Assembly: GCA_900768805.1 (NCBI GenBank)
Contig: CAAGEF010000225.1
Location: 1-32,701 of the forward strand
Direction of reading: 5' to 3'
Length of the DNA stretch: 32,701 nucleotides
Origin: Clostridia bacterium
GTDB taxonomy: Bacteria > Bacillota > Clostridia > TANB77 > CAG-508
Part shown: positions 23,899 to 32,608 of the stretch, piece by piece
How the letters are laid out: every line of letters starts with the position of its first letter
Position numbering within the stretch: the stretch's first letter is position 1
Made by a program: the position numbers and the translations under genes
The notes under the pieces: model-generated
Databases searched by the model: none
What the model was told of the DNA's origin: nothing
The model's input: only the letters and a program-made list of their open reading frames with translations

Positions 23899-24732
23899 AT
23901 GGCAATTGTAACTTTTTGGAGTGATAGTCGAAAAGATACAGCTCAAACATCATCTGCTTTAGCAATAGCAACTCATATGTCTATGGAAAAGAATATGAGA
24001 ATATTGTTAATAGATGCAAAGTTTTGTGATGAGAGTATTACAAGAGCTTATTGGAAACAACAAAAAGAAAGTAAATTTCTTAAAGAACTGAATAGAGGTA
24101 AAATAGATATTTCTTCTGGAGCTGATGGGTTAGTTAGTGCAATTGCTAGTAACAAAGCTACTCCAGAAATAATAGCAAATTTTACAAAAGGTGTTTTTAA
24201 AAACAGGTTAGATATATTACCAGGATTAAAAACAAAATCACCAACAGAATTTGAAAAATCCTTAGTATATTATAAAGATTTACTATTAAACGCAAATAAG
24301 TTTTATGATATAGTTTTTGTAGATTTAGAAAAAACATCAGAAAAGCCTACGGTAAGAGCTTTATTAGATACCTCATCAATAGTAATGTATACAATGACTC
24401 CAGATTTAATGATAATAGATCAATATGTTGAGTCTTTGAAAAAATATGCTTTTTTACAAAAGAATAATGTAATTCCTATAATAGGAAGAAGTGATGAACT
24501 TTCAAAATATAATCCAAGCAATGTTGCTAAAAAAATTGGCTCAAAAGGTGGAATGGCTTTTATTCCATATAATATAAGATATGCAGAAGCAACATATGAA
24601 GGTAATATATCAAAATATTTTTTAAACATAAAAAATGGGGCATACGATGAAAGAGAACAACTATTTATGGACGGAATAAATGATACAATAGAAAGAATAC
24701 TTTACAAAATAGAAGAATTACAAATAAGATAA
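23899..24732 (+). CDS. Second CpaE/ParA-like protein with a degenerate P-loop
   Basis: 277 residues. IVTFWSDSRKDTAQTSSALA takes the place of the deviant Walker A (KGGxGKTT): the signature lysine may survive as K in RKD, but the P-loop lysine is replaced by Gln. MRILLIDAKF and YDIVFVDLEKTSEKPTVRAL follow the ParA pattern, and SIVMYTMTPDLMIIDQYVES resembles MinD/CpaE switch regions. It is probably a non-hydrolysing scaffold that pairs with the 23188 protein or with CpaF. It lies 27 bases after the previous gene and 20 before cpaF, in one operon. Confidence 0.68.
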   Translation: MAIVTFWSDSRKDTAQTSSALAIATHMSMEKNMRILLIDAKFCDESITRAYWKQQKESKFLKELNRGKIDISSGADGLVSAIASNKATPEIIANFTKGVFKNRLDILPGLKTKSPTEFEKSLVYYKDLLLNANKFYDIVFVDLEKTSEKPTVRALLDTSSIVMYTMTPDLMIIDQYVESLKKYAFLQKNNVIPIIGRSDELSKYNPSNVAKKIGSKGGMAFIPYNIRYAEATYEGNISKYFLNIKNGAYDEREQLFMDGINDTIERILYKIEELQIR

Positions 24733-24752
24733 AGCCTAAGGGGGATACTCAA

Positions 24753-27075
24753 ATGATTATAAATTTAGCAATAATGTTTGTTATGATAGCATTATTATTC
24801 ATATTTGTAGCTAAGAAAATTAAAGAAAATAAGGAAGAAGAAGTAAAGGCTATTGAAGTTGATGATAAAACTTATACCTTAGAAAAGATGGTTAAGTTTG
24901 TTAAGAAAAGACTTGATGAAATAACAAAAATAAACCTTTACGATATTGGTCTTTCTGAAGAAGAACTTAAAAGAAGAAAAAGTAAAAAATATGAATTGAA
25001 AAAAGCATTAAAAGGTTGTACATATGGAGACGTTAATGATAAAAAATATGTAAAAGAACTTATATATGATCTTTTATCAAAAGAATATGGAGTAGATGAG
25101 ACAAATATATCTAGAGCAATTCCGTTTGATACACCATCATTACTTACAGCTCAAGATAAATTTGATATTATCATACATGAATATAAAAAGAATTTTGCAT
25201 ATGAAGCTTTAACAGAAGTTATTAAAAAATATAACTTAGCAGTATTGAAATATGTATCAGGAGATTCAAAACCTTGTTATGTTATAACCTCAGATGAAAT
25301 AAATGAAATATATGAACAAGAAAACTTTGAATTATCATATACAGATAAATTAGAAGTAATTGTTCAAAGAATATATCAACAATATAAAGGTTACAGTAGT
25401 ATAGATGAAGTTAGAGATATGAATATAGATGGTGTATCTGGTGGTGTATCTGGTTTACCTGAAAGCTTTTTAAGCCAAGTTGCACAAACAGATAGTGATT
25501 ATCTAAAACAAGCATTAGAAGCAAAAGTTCCAAGAGCTTGTGATTCAATTTGGATATTCTTCCAAGGTAAATCAATAAGACTTGCATTTTTATCTTTTGG
25601 TTCTGAAAGTGAATTAAAAAGAGTATGTCAAAATATTTATAAATACAATAACCCAGGACAATTATCAGACACAAATGGTTACAAAATCAATGAAATGAAA
25701 GATGGATCTCGTGTTGTTGTTGTTAGACCAAGTATGTCTGAAACATGGGCATTTTTCGTAAGAAAATTCGATGTTAAGAGAGCAACATTAGAGCAAATTG
25801 TTAAATTTGATGGAAAAGAAGAAACAATAGAATTATTAAAATTCCTTGTAAAAGGAGCGAGAATTATAGCACTTACAGGAGAGCAAGGTTGCCGGAAAAA
25901 CAACAATGCTTATGGCTATGATTGAAAATATATATGAAACAATGAACTTGCGTATCACAGAAACTGCATTCGAGCTTCACTTAAGAAAAATTTATCCTAC
26001 AAGAAATATCTTATCAATGCGTGAAACAGAAACAATTGCAGGTCAAGAGTGTTTGGATGTTCAAAAGAAAACTGATGGTTCTGTTAATATCATTGGTGAG
26101 GTTGCAACAGACCCCGTAGCATCTTGGATGATTCAATCAGCACAGGTTGCATCTAAATTTACATTATTTACTCACCATGCTAAAACATTTCCAAACTTAG
26201 TAACAGCGCTTCGTAACTCAATGTTAAGAGCTGGAACCTTCAAAGATGAAAGAACAGCAGAAGAACAAGTTGTACAAGTATTAAACTTTGATATTCACTT
26301 AGTAAAAGATTTCAGAGGAAGAAGATACATAGAAAGAATAACAGAATGTATACCAGTAGAAGAAAAAAATGAATATACATTTGATCATAGAAAAGAGAAA
26401 TCATTAGAAGGAAAATTTGATAAATTTTTTGATAATGCAACAATCTTCTTTTCAAAAACAACAAATAGAGAATTATATCATTACAGAAATATATTAGAAT
26501 TTGTTGATGATTCTTATGTTTTAGTAAATCCAATTTCTGAACAAAACATTAAAGAAATGAGAAATAACATGGAGGAAACAGATGCAATAGCATTTGATAA
26601 ATTCTTAGAGAGAAATTGGGGAATAAAATCTCGTTCAATGCCAATTTTTGATGAAAATGGACAAGAAATAGTTCCAGAGGCACCAAAAAGAATTGAAAAA
26701 ATAGAAGCAATTCCAGAAAATATAGTAAGAAATGTACAAAAAGATATAGTAGAAAAAATGGAGCAGGTTAATCCAAATTTAAATCAAAAAGTAGATATAG
26801 AGGTTCCAAATATAGAAGAAGATAGAACAGAAAAGAAGGAATCACAACCATCAGCACCAAGAAGAAAAATAAAAATAACAAGACATGAAGATATTAAAGA
26901 AACAAAAAATATAAAACAACCAAAAGATGATGAAATAATAGAGGATCCATATAAAGATTTATTTGTAGATGATGAAGATGATGATTTTTCTAGTAAACCA
27001 AAAAGGAGAAATCCTCTATTGGAAGGATCAGATGATAATGATAATAATGATGATGATAGCGAATTTGACTTATAA
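24753..27075 (+). CDS. CpaF/TadA-type secretion ATPase (read through a CGG +1 shift in the P-loop)
   Basis: 773 residues with the extra C at 25893 skipped. N-terminal membrane helix (about 3-21), unusual for CpaF. The N-terminal domain is about 40-330 and the VirB11/CpaF ATPase core about 330-560. The shift falls inside Walker A: GEQGC-(G)-KTTMLMAMIE, residues 376-384; the Gly381 it produces is essential to a P-loop. NIIGEVA is the Walker B-like strand, with the following QSAQVASKFTLFTHHAKTFP region containing the conserved His of the family. The C-terminal ~200 residues are a charged, Asp-rich, probably disordered tail (DDEDDDFSSK). It would power pilin export and assembly. In-frame reading gives 390 residues and no ATPase site. 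Start ATG 24753 after GGGGG. Confidence 0.88.
25893..25895 (+). other. CGG +1 recoding site 6 (cpaF-like P-loop)
   Basis: In frame TGC CGG AAA; +1 reading TGC (C) GGA AAA, giving the Gly of the Walker A GKT. In-frame stop at 25923-25925. Confidence 0.92.
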
Positions 27076-27113
27076 TCAAAGAATTTATAGTAAAGGAGGT
27101 GTTTGTTTCTAAT

Positions 27114-29189
27114 ATGGATATAGAGGTAGCAAAAAAATTGTTTATTGGAGCAATAGCTGTATTTGCATTGTTTATATTTGCTATAATAGCAATGAATAAA
27201 AAACAAAAAGCCAAAAATAGCCAATTTGTTCAACAAATGTCTGATTCAAAAAATAGCTTATTTAATATGGAAATTGTTTATCAAAAATTCTATATAAGAG
27301 CATCAAGAATTCCATTAATAAGAAGATATGTATTTAAATTAAGAAGAAGACTAGAAGTAATAAATATTGAAGACGAATATTTAACTAGAAAACAAACATC
27401 TCAAATTTTAATGAAATCATTAGCAATAATTATTCCATTAACAATATTAATAATTTTATTAAGTAAAGGAAATTTAGTATTAAGATTTTCATTACTATTA
27501 TTTGAAGCCTTTTTCATAGAATCACTTATGGAAGGGTATGTTGATAAAATAGATAATAAATTATTAAGACAACAAATAGATTTCTTTGCAGAAATTCGTC
27601 ACGCATACCATGAATTTAATATGGTTGAAGAAGCAATATATGATGTTGCTCAAAATGATGAGTTAGAAGTATCAAGACAAGCAGAAAAAATATATGAAGT
27701 TTTAATTTCAGACGATCCTGAGACAGAACTTGAAAAATATTATGATGTTGCTCCAAACAGTTACTTAAAGGAATTTGCCGGAGTATCATATTTAACAAAA
27801 GAATTTGGTGATAGAAAAGACAAAGATGGAGCGTCATTATACTTAAAGAACTTAAATAATATAACACAAGAAATGCAAATTGAAATATTAAAAAGAGATA
27901 AATTAGATTATGTGTTCCAAAGTTTATCTCTAATTGCAGCAGCTCCAGTTTTGGCTTTAGATCTTATAAAAGGTTGGGCAATAAGTCAATTCTCTTTTAC
28001 AACTGCTTTTTATAATGGAACAGGTGGATTTTTCATTCAAATAGCAATATTAGTACTTACATTAGTTTGTTATATGATGGTAAGAAGTTTAAAAGATAAT
28101 GGAAGTACACCAGTAGTTAAAAATACAGAAAATCCATGGCAAGCAAAATTATATGCGAAAAAGCCAATAAAGAAAATAGTAGATTATTTTATTCCAAAAG
28201 ATGGAACAAAAGAATATAGAAAAGTAGTACAATTATTAAAAGATGCTGCATCAAAATTAAAATTGGAATGGTTCTATGTAAATAAGTTAGCAACAACATT
28301 AGTTACATTTTTAGTTACATTTTTAATATTTATATATGCACATCATTTAACTGTATATTACATATATCATAATCCAACAACGGATTATAACTTAATGGGA
28401 AGCTTCTCAGAAGAACAACAAGAAGACGCAATGGCAGTAACTTTACAACATAATTACTTTTTAGATATGTTTAGATACCAATCTAATGTTACTGTTGAAG
28501 ATATAAAAGAAGAAATGCTAGATAGTGAATATTATGCTACTGCAACAGAAGATGACTTAGAAAGTGAATCAGCAACAATTTTTGAAAAACTTCAAAAAAT
28601 ACAAGCTTCATATTTAAAATGGTATGAATTATTAATAGCATTTGCAGTAGCTGCAATAGGATATTATGGTCCAAATATGTTATTATATTTCCAATGGAAA
28701 ATGAGACAAATGGAAATGGAAAATGAAGTAATGCAATTCCAAACAATTATCCTAATGCTTATGAAAATAGAAAGAGTTAATGTTGAAATGATACTTGAAT
28801 GGCTAGAAAGATATTCTAATATATTTAGAGAGCCAATTTCTAGATGTGTTAACAATTACGAATCAGGTCCATGGGAAGCACTAGAAGAATTAAAAAATTC
28901 AATATCATTTAAACAATTAATTCGTATAGTAGAAAGCTTACAAGCAGCAGTTGAACAAATACCAATTAGAGAAGCTTTTGATGAATTAGATACAGAAAGA
29001 GCATATCACCAAGAAAAGAGAAAAGAATCAAACGAAAGATTAATAAAAAATAAATCATTAATTGGTAAAGTAATAGGCTTTGCACCAATGGTAATTTTAT
29101 TCTGTGGATACCTAATAGGTCCATTAGTAATCATAGGAATGCAAGCAATGACAACAACCTTCCAAGAAATGTCAAATATGTCTTATTAA
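27114..29189 (+). CDS. TadB/TadC-like inner-membrane platform protein, fused form
   Basis: 691 residues. Several membrane segments: about 9-27, 100-135, 283-330, 390-420, 500-525 and 650-680. Two helical cytoplasmic parts with T2SSF-like content follow the hydrophobic pairs (e.g. DFFAEIRHAYHEFNMVEEAI and QFQTIILMLMKIERVNVEMI), and the order suggests two F-type domains joined end to end, as if TadB and TadC were fused. The platform protein would couple the CpaF ATPase to pilin assembly in the membrane. ATG 27114 is preferred; AGGAGGT is 13 bases upstream, and a GTG at 27099 overlaps it. Lies 38 bases after cpaF. Confidence 0.75.
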   Translation: MDIEVAKKLFIGAIAVFALFIFAIIAMNKKQKAKNSQFVQQMSDSKNSLFNMEIVYQKFYIRASRIPLIRRYVFKLRRRLEVINIEDEYLTRKQTSQILMKSLAIIIPLTILIILLSKGNLVLRFSLLLFEAFFIESLMEGYVDKIDNKLLRQQIDFFAEIRHAYHEFNMVEEAIYDVAQNDELEVSRQAEKIYEVLISDDPETELEKYYDVAPNSYLKEFAGVSYLTKEFGDRKDKDGASLYLKNLNNITQEMQIEILKRDKLDYVFQSLSLIAAAPVLALDLIKGWAISQFSFTTAFYNGTGGFFIQIAILVLTLVCYMMVRSLKDNGSTPVVKNTENPWQAKLYAKKPIKKIVDYFIPKDGTKEYRKVVQLLKDAASKLKLEWFYVNKLATTLVTFLVTFLIFIYAHHLTVYYIYHNPTTDYNLMGSFSEEQQEDAMAVTLQHNYFLDMFRYQSNVTVEDIKEEMLDSEYYATATEDDLESESATIFEKLQKIQASYLKWYELLIAFAVAAIGYYGPNMLLYFQWKMRQMEMENEVMQFQTIILMLMKIERVNVEMILEWLERYSNIFREPISRCVNNYESGPWEALEELKNSISFKQLIRIVESLQAAVEQIPIREAFDELDTERAYHQEKRKESNERLIKNKSLIGKVIGFAPMVILFCGYLIGPLVIIGMQAMTTTFQEMSNMSY

Positions 29190-29207
29190 AAGAAAGGATA
29201 AAAATAT

Positions 29208-30020
29208 ATGGAAAACTCAGCAAAAGCTCTCTATATAGCAGGTTCTTTGTTAATAGCGTTACTAGTAGTTTCATTATTAGTATATACCTTTAATAATTTA
29301 GGAAAAGTACAAGAACAAAAAGATGAAATTGAATATGAAGAATCTATAACAGCGTTTAATAAAGAATATGAAGCTTTTGATAAAAAAATAATGTATGGTG
29401 TTGATGTTATTTCATGTATTAATAAGGCTGTTAGTAATAATGAAAAGTATGTAAAAGCTGGAAGGTGGGCATCTGGAGGAGCTTCTGGTGAAGAAGCTCT
29501 TGTGCAGGTTGAAGTTAAAATGAATAATGATACTTTAAAAGAATCTGTAGAATGCTATTATTTTGAGAATGGTAAAGAAAGAAAATATGTTGGTAATGCT
29601 AGTTTTCCAGATAGTATTAACAACATGAAATGGAGTGATATACTACATACTTATAGTGACAGTTCATTACCAAAATTTACTGCTATTAATAAGAATGATA
29701 CTTTACCAGATCTTTTAAAAAACAAAAATATTGAAATGGAAATTGATTCAAATAATTTTAATCTTTTAGAAGAATCTAATGGAAAATTAAAAAAAGACTT
29801 TAATGAAGATGATGCCAGTTTATATACTTTAGTAAAAAATATAAGTGAATTAGATATTATTATTAGAAACCCTAATGGAGAAAGTGATTATGGAAATTGG
29901 TCATATATTAAATGGACTACATGTTTGTCTGATTTTAAAAAAAGAAAATTTGAATGTTCAGAAATTATTTATAATGAAAATACTGGAAGAATTGATCATA
30001 TAAAATTTAAAGAAAAATAA
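29208..30020 (+). CDS. Pilin-like single-pass protein 1 of the Tad-like cluster
   Basis: 270 residues. N-terminus MENSAKALYIAGSLLIALLV followed by VSLLVYTFNN: a membrane helix that starts almost at residue 6 with no basic leader and no canonical prepilin cleavage site. It then has FNKEYEAFDKKIMYGVDVIS-CINKAVSNNEKY, a motif repeated in the 30760 protein, and ends with ECSEIIYNENTGRIDHIKF. The outer domain is probably extracytoplasmic. Member of a local paralog series that includes 30042, 30760 and the partial 32609. Inferred role: pilin or pseudopilin subunit exported by the upstream machine; unproven. Confidence 0.6.
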   Translation: MENSAKALYIAGSLLIALLVVSLLVYTFNNLGKVQEQKDEIEYEESITAFNKEYEAFDKKIMYGVDVISCINKAVSNNEKYVKAGRWASGGASGEEALVQVEVKMNNDTLKESVECYYFENGKERKYVGNASFPDSINNMKWSDILHTYSDSSLPKFTAINKNDTLPDLLKNKNIEMEIDSNNFNLLEESNGKLKKDFNEDDASLYTLVKNISELDIIIRNPNGESDYGNWSYIKWTTCLSDFKKRKFECSEIIYNENTGRIDHIKFKEK

Positions 30021-30041
30021 AAAAGAAAGGATGTTGAAGAA

Positions 30042-30683
30042 ATGGAAAATGCGAGTCAAGCTTTATTTATGGCAGCAGGAGTATTAATTGCTGTAATGAT
30101 AATCTCAATAGGTGTATATTTATTTTCTTCAGCATCTACAATTAGTGAATCATATGACAGAACAATGTCTGCAACAGAAATTCAAAAATTTAATAGTCAA
30201 TTTTCAAAATATGAAAAAAATCCTAGATATATAGAAAATGTATTTTATGATTATAATACAGTTTCTGATGTTGTATCAGCAATGAATTTAGCTTATAGCA
30301 TAAATGCAAAGAATAATTATGATGAACAATCTGGTGTTAGTATTTTTGTTACATGTGATAATGATGAATATTGTATTACACCAGAAGTTCAAGAAATTAT
30401 TTGTAATTCAAATGAATTGAATGAATACGATAAGAAAAATAAGTGTTTTAGAGGGAATGAAGTTACTATAGATAGTATAATTGCAGGTAATATAAAACAG
30501 ACTGATTTAGAGTCTTTAAATACTTTATTGAGTAATTATAATGAGAGTAGATTACTTAATGGTGAAAGACTTTATAAATATGGATTTAGAGGTGTAACAT
30601 CTATAAATTCTGAAACTGGATTAATAGATAAAATAGAATTTACTTTAGTTGAGAATGAAAATTATAATCAAGAATCTACTTAA
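30042..30683 (+). CDS. Pilin-like single-pass protein 2
   Basis: 213 residues. Opens MENASQALFMAAGVLIAVMI then ISIGVYLFSS, close to the start of protein 1. Next come a short helical region with FNSQFSKYEKNPRY, the VVSAMNLAYSINAKNNY counterpart of the IN-A-NN motif, and a C-terminal INSETGLIDKIEF ending like protein 1. Starts 22 bases after the previous stop with AAAGGA upstream. No membrane segment other than the N-terminal one. Confidence 0.6.
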   Translation: MENASQALFMAAGVLIAVMIISIGVYLFSSASTISESYDRTMSATEIQKFNSQFSKYEKNPRYIENVFYDYNTVSDVVSAMNLAYSINAKNNYDEQSGVSIFVTCDNDEYCITPEVQEIICNSNELNEYDKKNKCFRGNEVTIDSIIAGNIKQTDLESLNTLLSNYNESRLLNGERLYKYGFRGVTSINSETGLIDKIEFTLVENENYNQEST

Positions 30684-30714
30684 AAAATAAAAATTTTATG
30701 ATTATTGTAAATAC

Positions 30715-30743
30715 TTGCAAAAATAGTCAAAATATAGTATAAT
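30715..30743 (+). promoter_or_regulatory. Internal promoter within the Tad-like cluster
   Basis: TTGCAA (30715-30720), 17-bp spacer, TATAAT (30738-30743). The same extended -35 (ATACTTGCAAAA) and spacing occur before hpf. Confidence 0.75.
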
Positions 30744-30759
30744 ATAAAAGGATAGTCTT

Positions 30760-31191
30760 ATGAAAAGGATTATATTATTAATAATCACTATTATGATAAT
30801 TGCAATATTAATATTTTCATATAATTTTATCCAATATGAAAATAAACAAACTGATGTAATGAAGTTCAACAAAACTTTTTTAGATTATAATAAAAGCAAT
30901 TTATATGGAACAGATATAACAACAGTAATGAATAAAGCAATTGATAATAATGAGCAATACAAAATAAAAAAAGATGAATCTGGATTATATATACCAGATG
31001 AATTATATAGTACAAAAATATACATAAACTTACAAGAAGAAGGTTCAACATATCCAATGGAAAACTTCTATAAAGTAGGAATCCAAGAATTTACTACATA
31101 TTTTGGAGAATTGAATTTCAAATGTACAAAAGTTAATTATCATGAAAATGGAAGAATTTCAGAAATGTTTTTCCAAGCTACTAATTATTAA
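30760..31191 (+). CDS. Pilin-like single-pass protein 3 (small)
   Basis: 143 residues. N-terminal membrane helix with a basic start (MKRIILLIITIMIIAILIFS), then FNKTFLDYNKSNLYGTDITT-VMNKAIDNNEQY and a C-terminal FKCTKVNYHENGRISEMFF. The two motifs match protein 1 (YGVDVISCINKAVSNNEKY; FECSEIIYNENTGRIDHIKF), so it is a shortened paralog. It has its own promoter, so it may be made at a different time or in a different amount from the genes upstream. Confidence 0.65.
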   Translation: MKRIILLIITIMIIAILIFSYNFIQYENKQTDVMKFNKTFLDYNKSNLYGTDITTVMNKAIDNNEQYKIKKDESGLYIPDELYSTKIYINLQEEGSTYPMENFYKVGIQEFTTYFGELNFKCTKVNYHENGRISEMFFQATNY

Positions 31192-31224
31192 GTATATTTT
31201 GTAAAATAAATAGAGGAGTAAAGT

Positions 31225-31908
31225 ATGGACAATGTAACTCACGCAATATTCTTAGCCTTTGCAATGTTTGCATTAGTGCTAGGGTTATCCTATGGAATAT
31301 ATTTATTAGGAAGTATGAACTCAGTAGCATCTACTCTAATACAATCAACAGATGCAACATCTGATTATCAAACAGTAAGTTATGATTCTTCAGATAGAAA
31401 TAATCCTTTTACCAGAACAGTAGGAGTAGATACAGTAATATCAACTTTATATAGATATTACAAGGAAAGCTTTTCAGTAGAAATTTATAATAATAAAAAT
31501 CAATTAGTTCAATTATTTGATTTAACAGTAGAAAATGTTTTGGCTGGAAATAATACACTAGATAGCGAATGGCAAGCATATAATGAATTATATAGTGAAA
31601 ATATTCCTAGCAAGAATCATGTTAAATTATTTGGAGCACCTTGGATAGTTAATCAAGAATATACAAAACAAAGAATAGATATGTATATTAGCGGACAAAA
31701 AGCTTATATAAATGGTACTGAAGTAGATTATTCTGGTAATAACAGTTTGAAAAAATTGATAGAAAATGGTGATATTTTTGAAGAACAATTTATTCAATAT
31801 ACATATGAAGGTCAAACAATATCAGATAATTCTGGAGGAGATATAGAATCAATAACTGGAAGTGTAAGAGCTAAAAATAAAATAATAATAAGATATATTC
31901 AAAAATAA
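31225..31908 (+). CDS. Pilin-like single-pass protein 4
   Basis: 227 residues. N-terminal membrane helix (MDNVTHAIFLAFAMFALVLG, about 7-29), a Ser/Thr/Asp-rich stretch, GVDTVISTLYRYYKESFSVE (a diverged version of the VD-VI motif of protein 1), and a mixed alpha/beta outer domain. GAGGAG lies 8 bases before ATG. More diverged than proteins 1 to 3; relationship to them is probable, not certain. Confidence 0.55.
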   Translation: MDNVTHAIFLAFAMFALVLGLSYGIYLLGSMNSVASTLIQSTDATSDYQTVSYDSSDRNNPFTRTVGVDTVISTLYRYYKESFSVEIYNNKNQLVQLFDLTVENVLAGNNTLDSEWQAYNELYSENIPSKNHVKLFGAPWIVNQEYTKQRIDMYISGQKAYINGTEVDYSGNNSLKKLIENGDIFEEQFIQYTYEGQTISDNSGGDIESITGSVRAKNKIIIRYIQK

Positions 31909-31963
31909 AATTCATAAATACACAAAAGCAGAAAAAATATAAAAAATTATTAGGAGGAAATTT

Positions 31964-32494
31964 ATGAGTGATTCATTAATAACAATAGTAGCAATATTTC
32001 TTGCAGCAATTTTAATGTTTGTTTTCCCACTTATGTCTGTTGCAGAAAGAAGTGATGATATTTCACAATTATCAGTTCAAACAGCAACAACAGAATTTGT
32101 TGATAATTCAAGAACAATAGGAAAAATAAATTGGACAAACTACAACAATTTAGTAACAACATTAGCCGCAACTGGAAATACATATGATGTTGAAATGGAA
32201 GTAAAAATATTAGACGAAAATGTTGGTAAAAAATCAGCATGGACAAGTGGAACTGTAATAGGAGAAAATGTTTACTATTCTGTATATACAACACAAATCC
32301 TAGATCAAATGTCAGAAGGCGGAGATAGTGGAGAATACAAAATGAAAGAAGGAGATATTTTTTCTGTAAGTGTAAAAAACACAAATACAACTTTAGCTCA
32401 AAGTATTAGAAGTATATTCTACTCGATAAGCGGAAGTGGAACTTCGCAAGTAGCTGCTCAACACTCTGGAGTAGTAACTGCAAATTCAAAATAA
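31964..32494 (+). CDS. Tad-cluster membrane protein 5
   Basis: 176 residues. N-terminal membrane helix (about 4-27, LITIVAIFLAAILMFVFPLM), then AERSDDISQLSVQTATTEFV, and a beta-rich Ser/Thr-rich outer domain (VEMEVKILDENVG; YYSVYTTQIL; FSVSVKNTN) rich in Gly and Ser at the end. It lacks the IN-A-NN and GRI motifs of proteins 1 and 3, so it is probably a different subunit (for example a minor pilin). AGGAGG lies 8 bases before ATG. Confidence 0.55.
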   Translation: MSDSLITIVAIFLAAILMFVFPLMSVAERSDDISQLSVQTATTEFVDNSRTIGKINWTNYNNLVTTLAATGNTYDVEMEVKILDENVGKKSAWTSGTVIGENVYYSVYTTQILDQMSEGGDSGEYKMKEGDIFSVSVKNTNTTLAQSIRSIFYSISGSGTSQVAAQHSGVVTANSK

Positions 32495-32608
32495 AAATTC
32501 AATTTTTCACAAAATTATACTTTTGTAAAAGGTTGAAACAAAAAGTTTTTAATATTTTAAATTTATATAAAAGAAAAAAATTATAAGAAACAAAGGAGGA
32601 ATGAAGTT

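Noticed and set aside
8452..25895. Random sequencing or assembly errors as the cause of the six frameshifts
   Set aside because: Random indels would fall at different bases and mainly in homopolymers. All six add one C directly before GG at a codon boundary of a glycine codon, in six unrelated genes, and no other indel is seen.
8452..25895. Extra G instead of extra C (CGGA read as CGA, arginine)
   Set aside because: It would also restore the frame at sites followed by A, but puts Arg where families need Gly, most clearly in the CpaF P-loop and ClpB RGDVP, and at 22006 it would give CGT in place of the conserved Gly.
8400..25895. A prfB-like Shine-Dalgarno stimulator upstream of each shift
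   Set aside because: GAGGT lies before the recombinase site and AGGAG before the cpaF site, but spacing differs and the HAD site has none, so it is not a shared signal.
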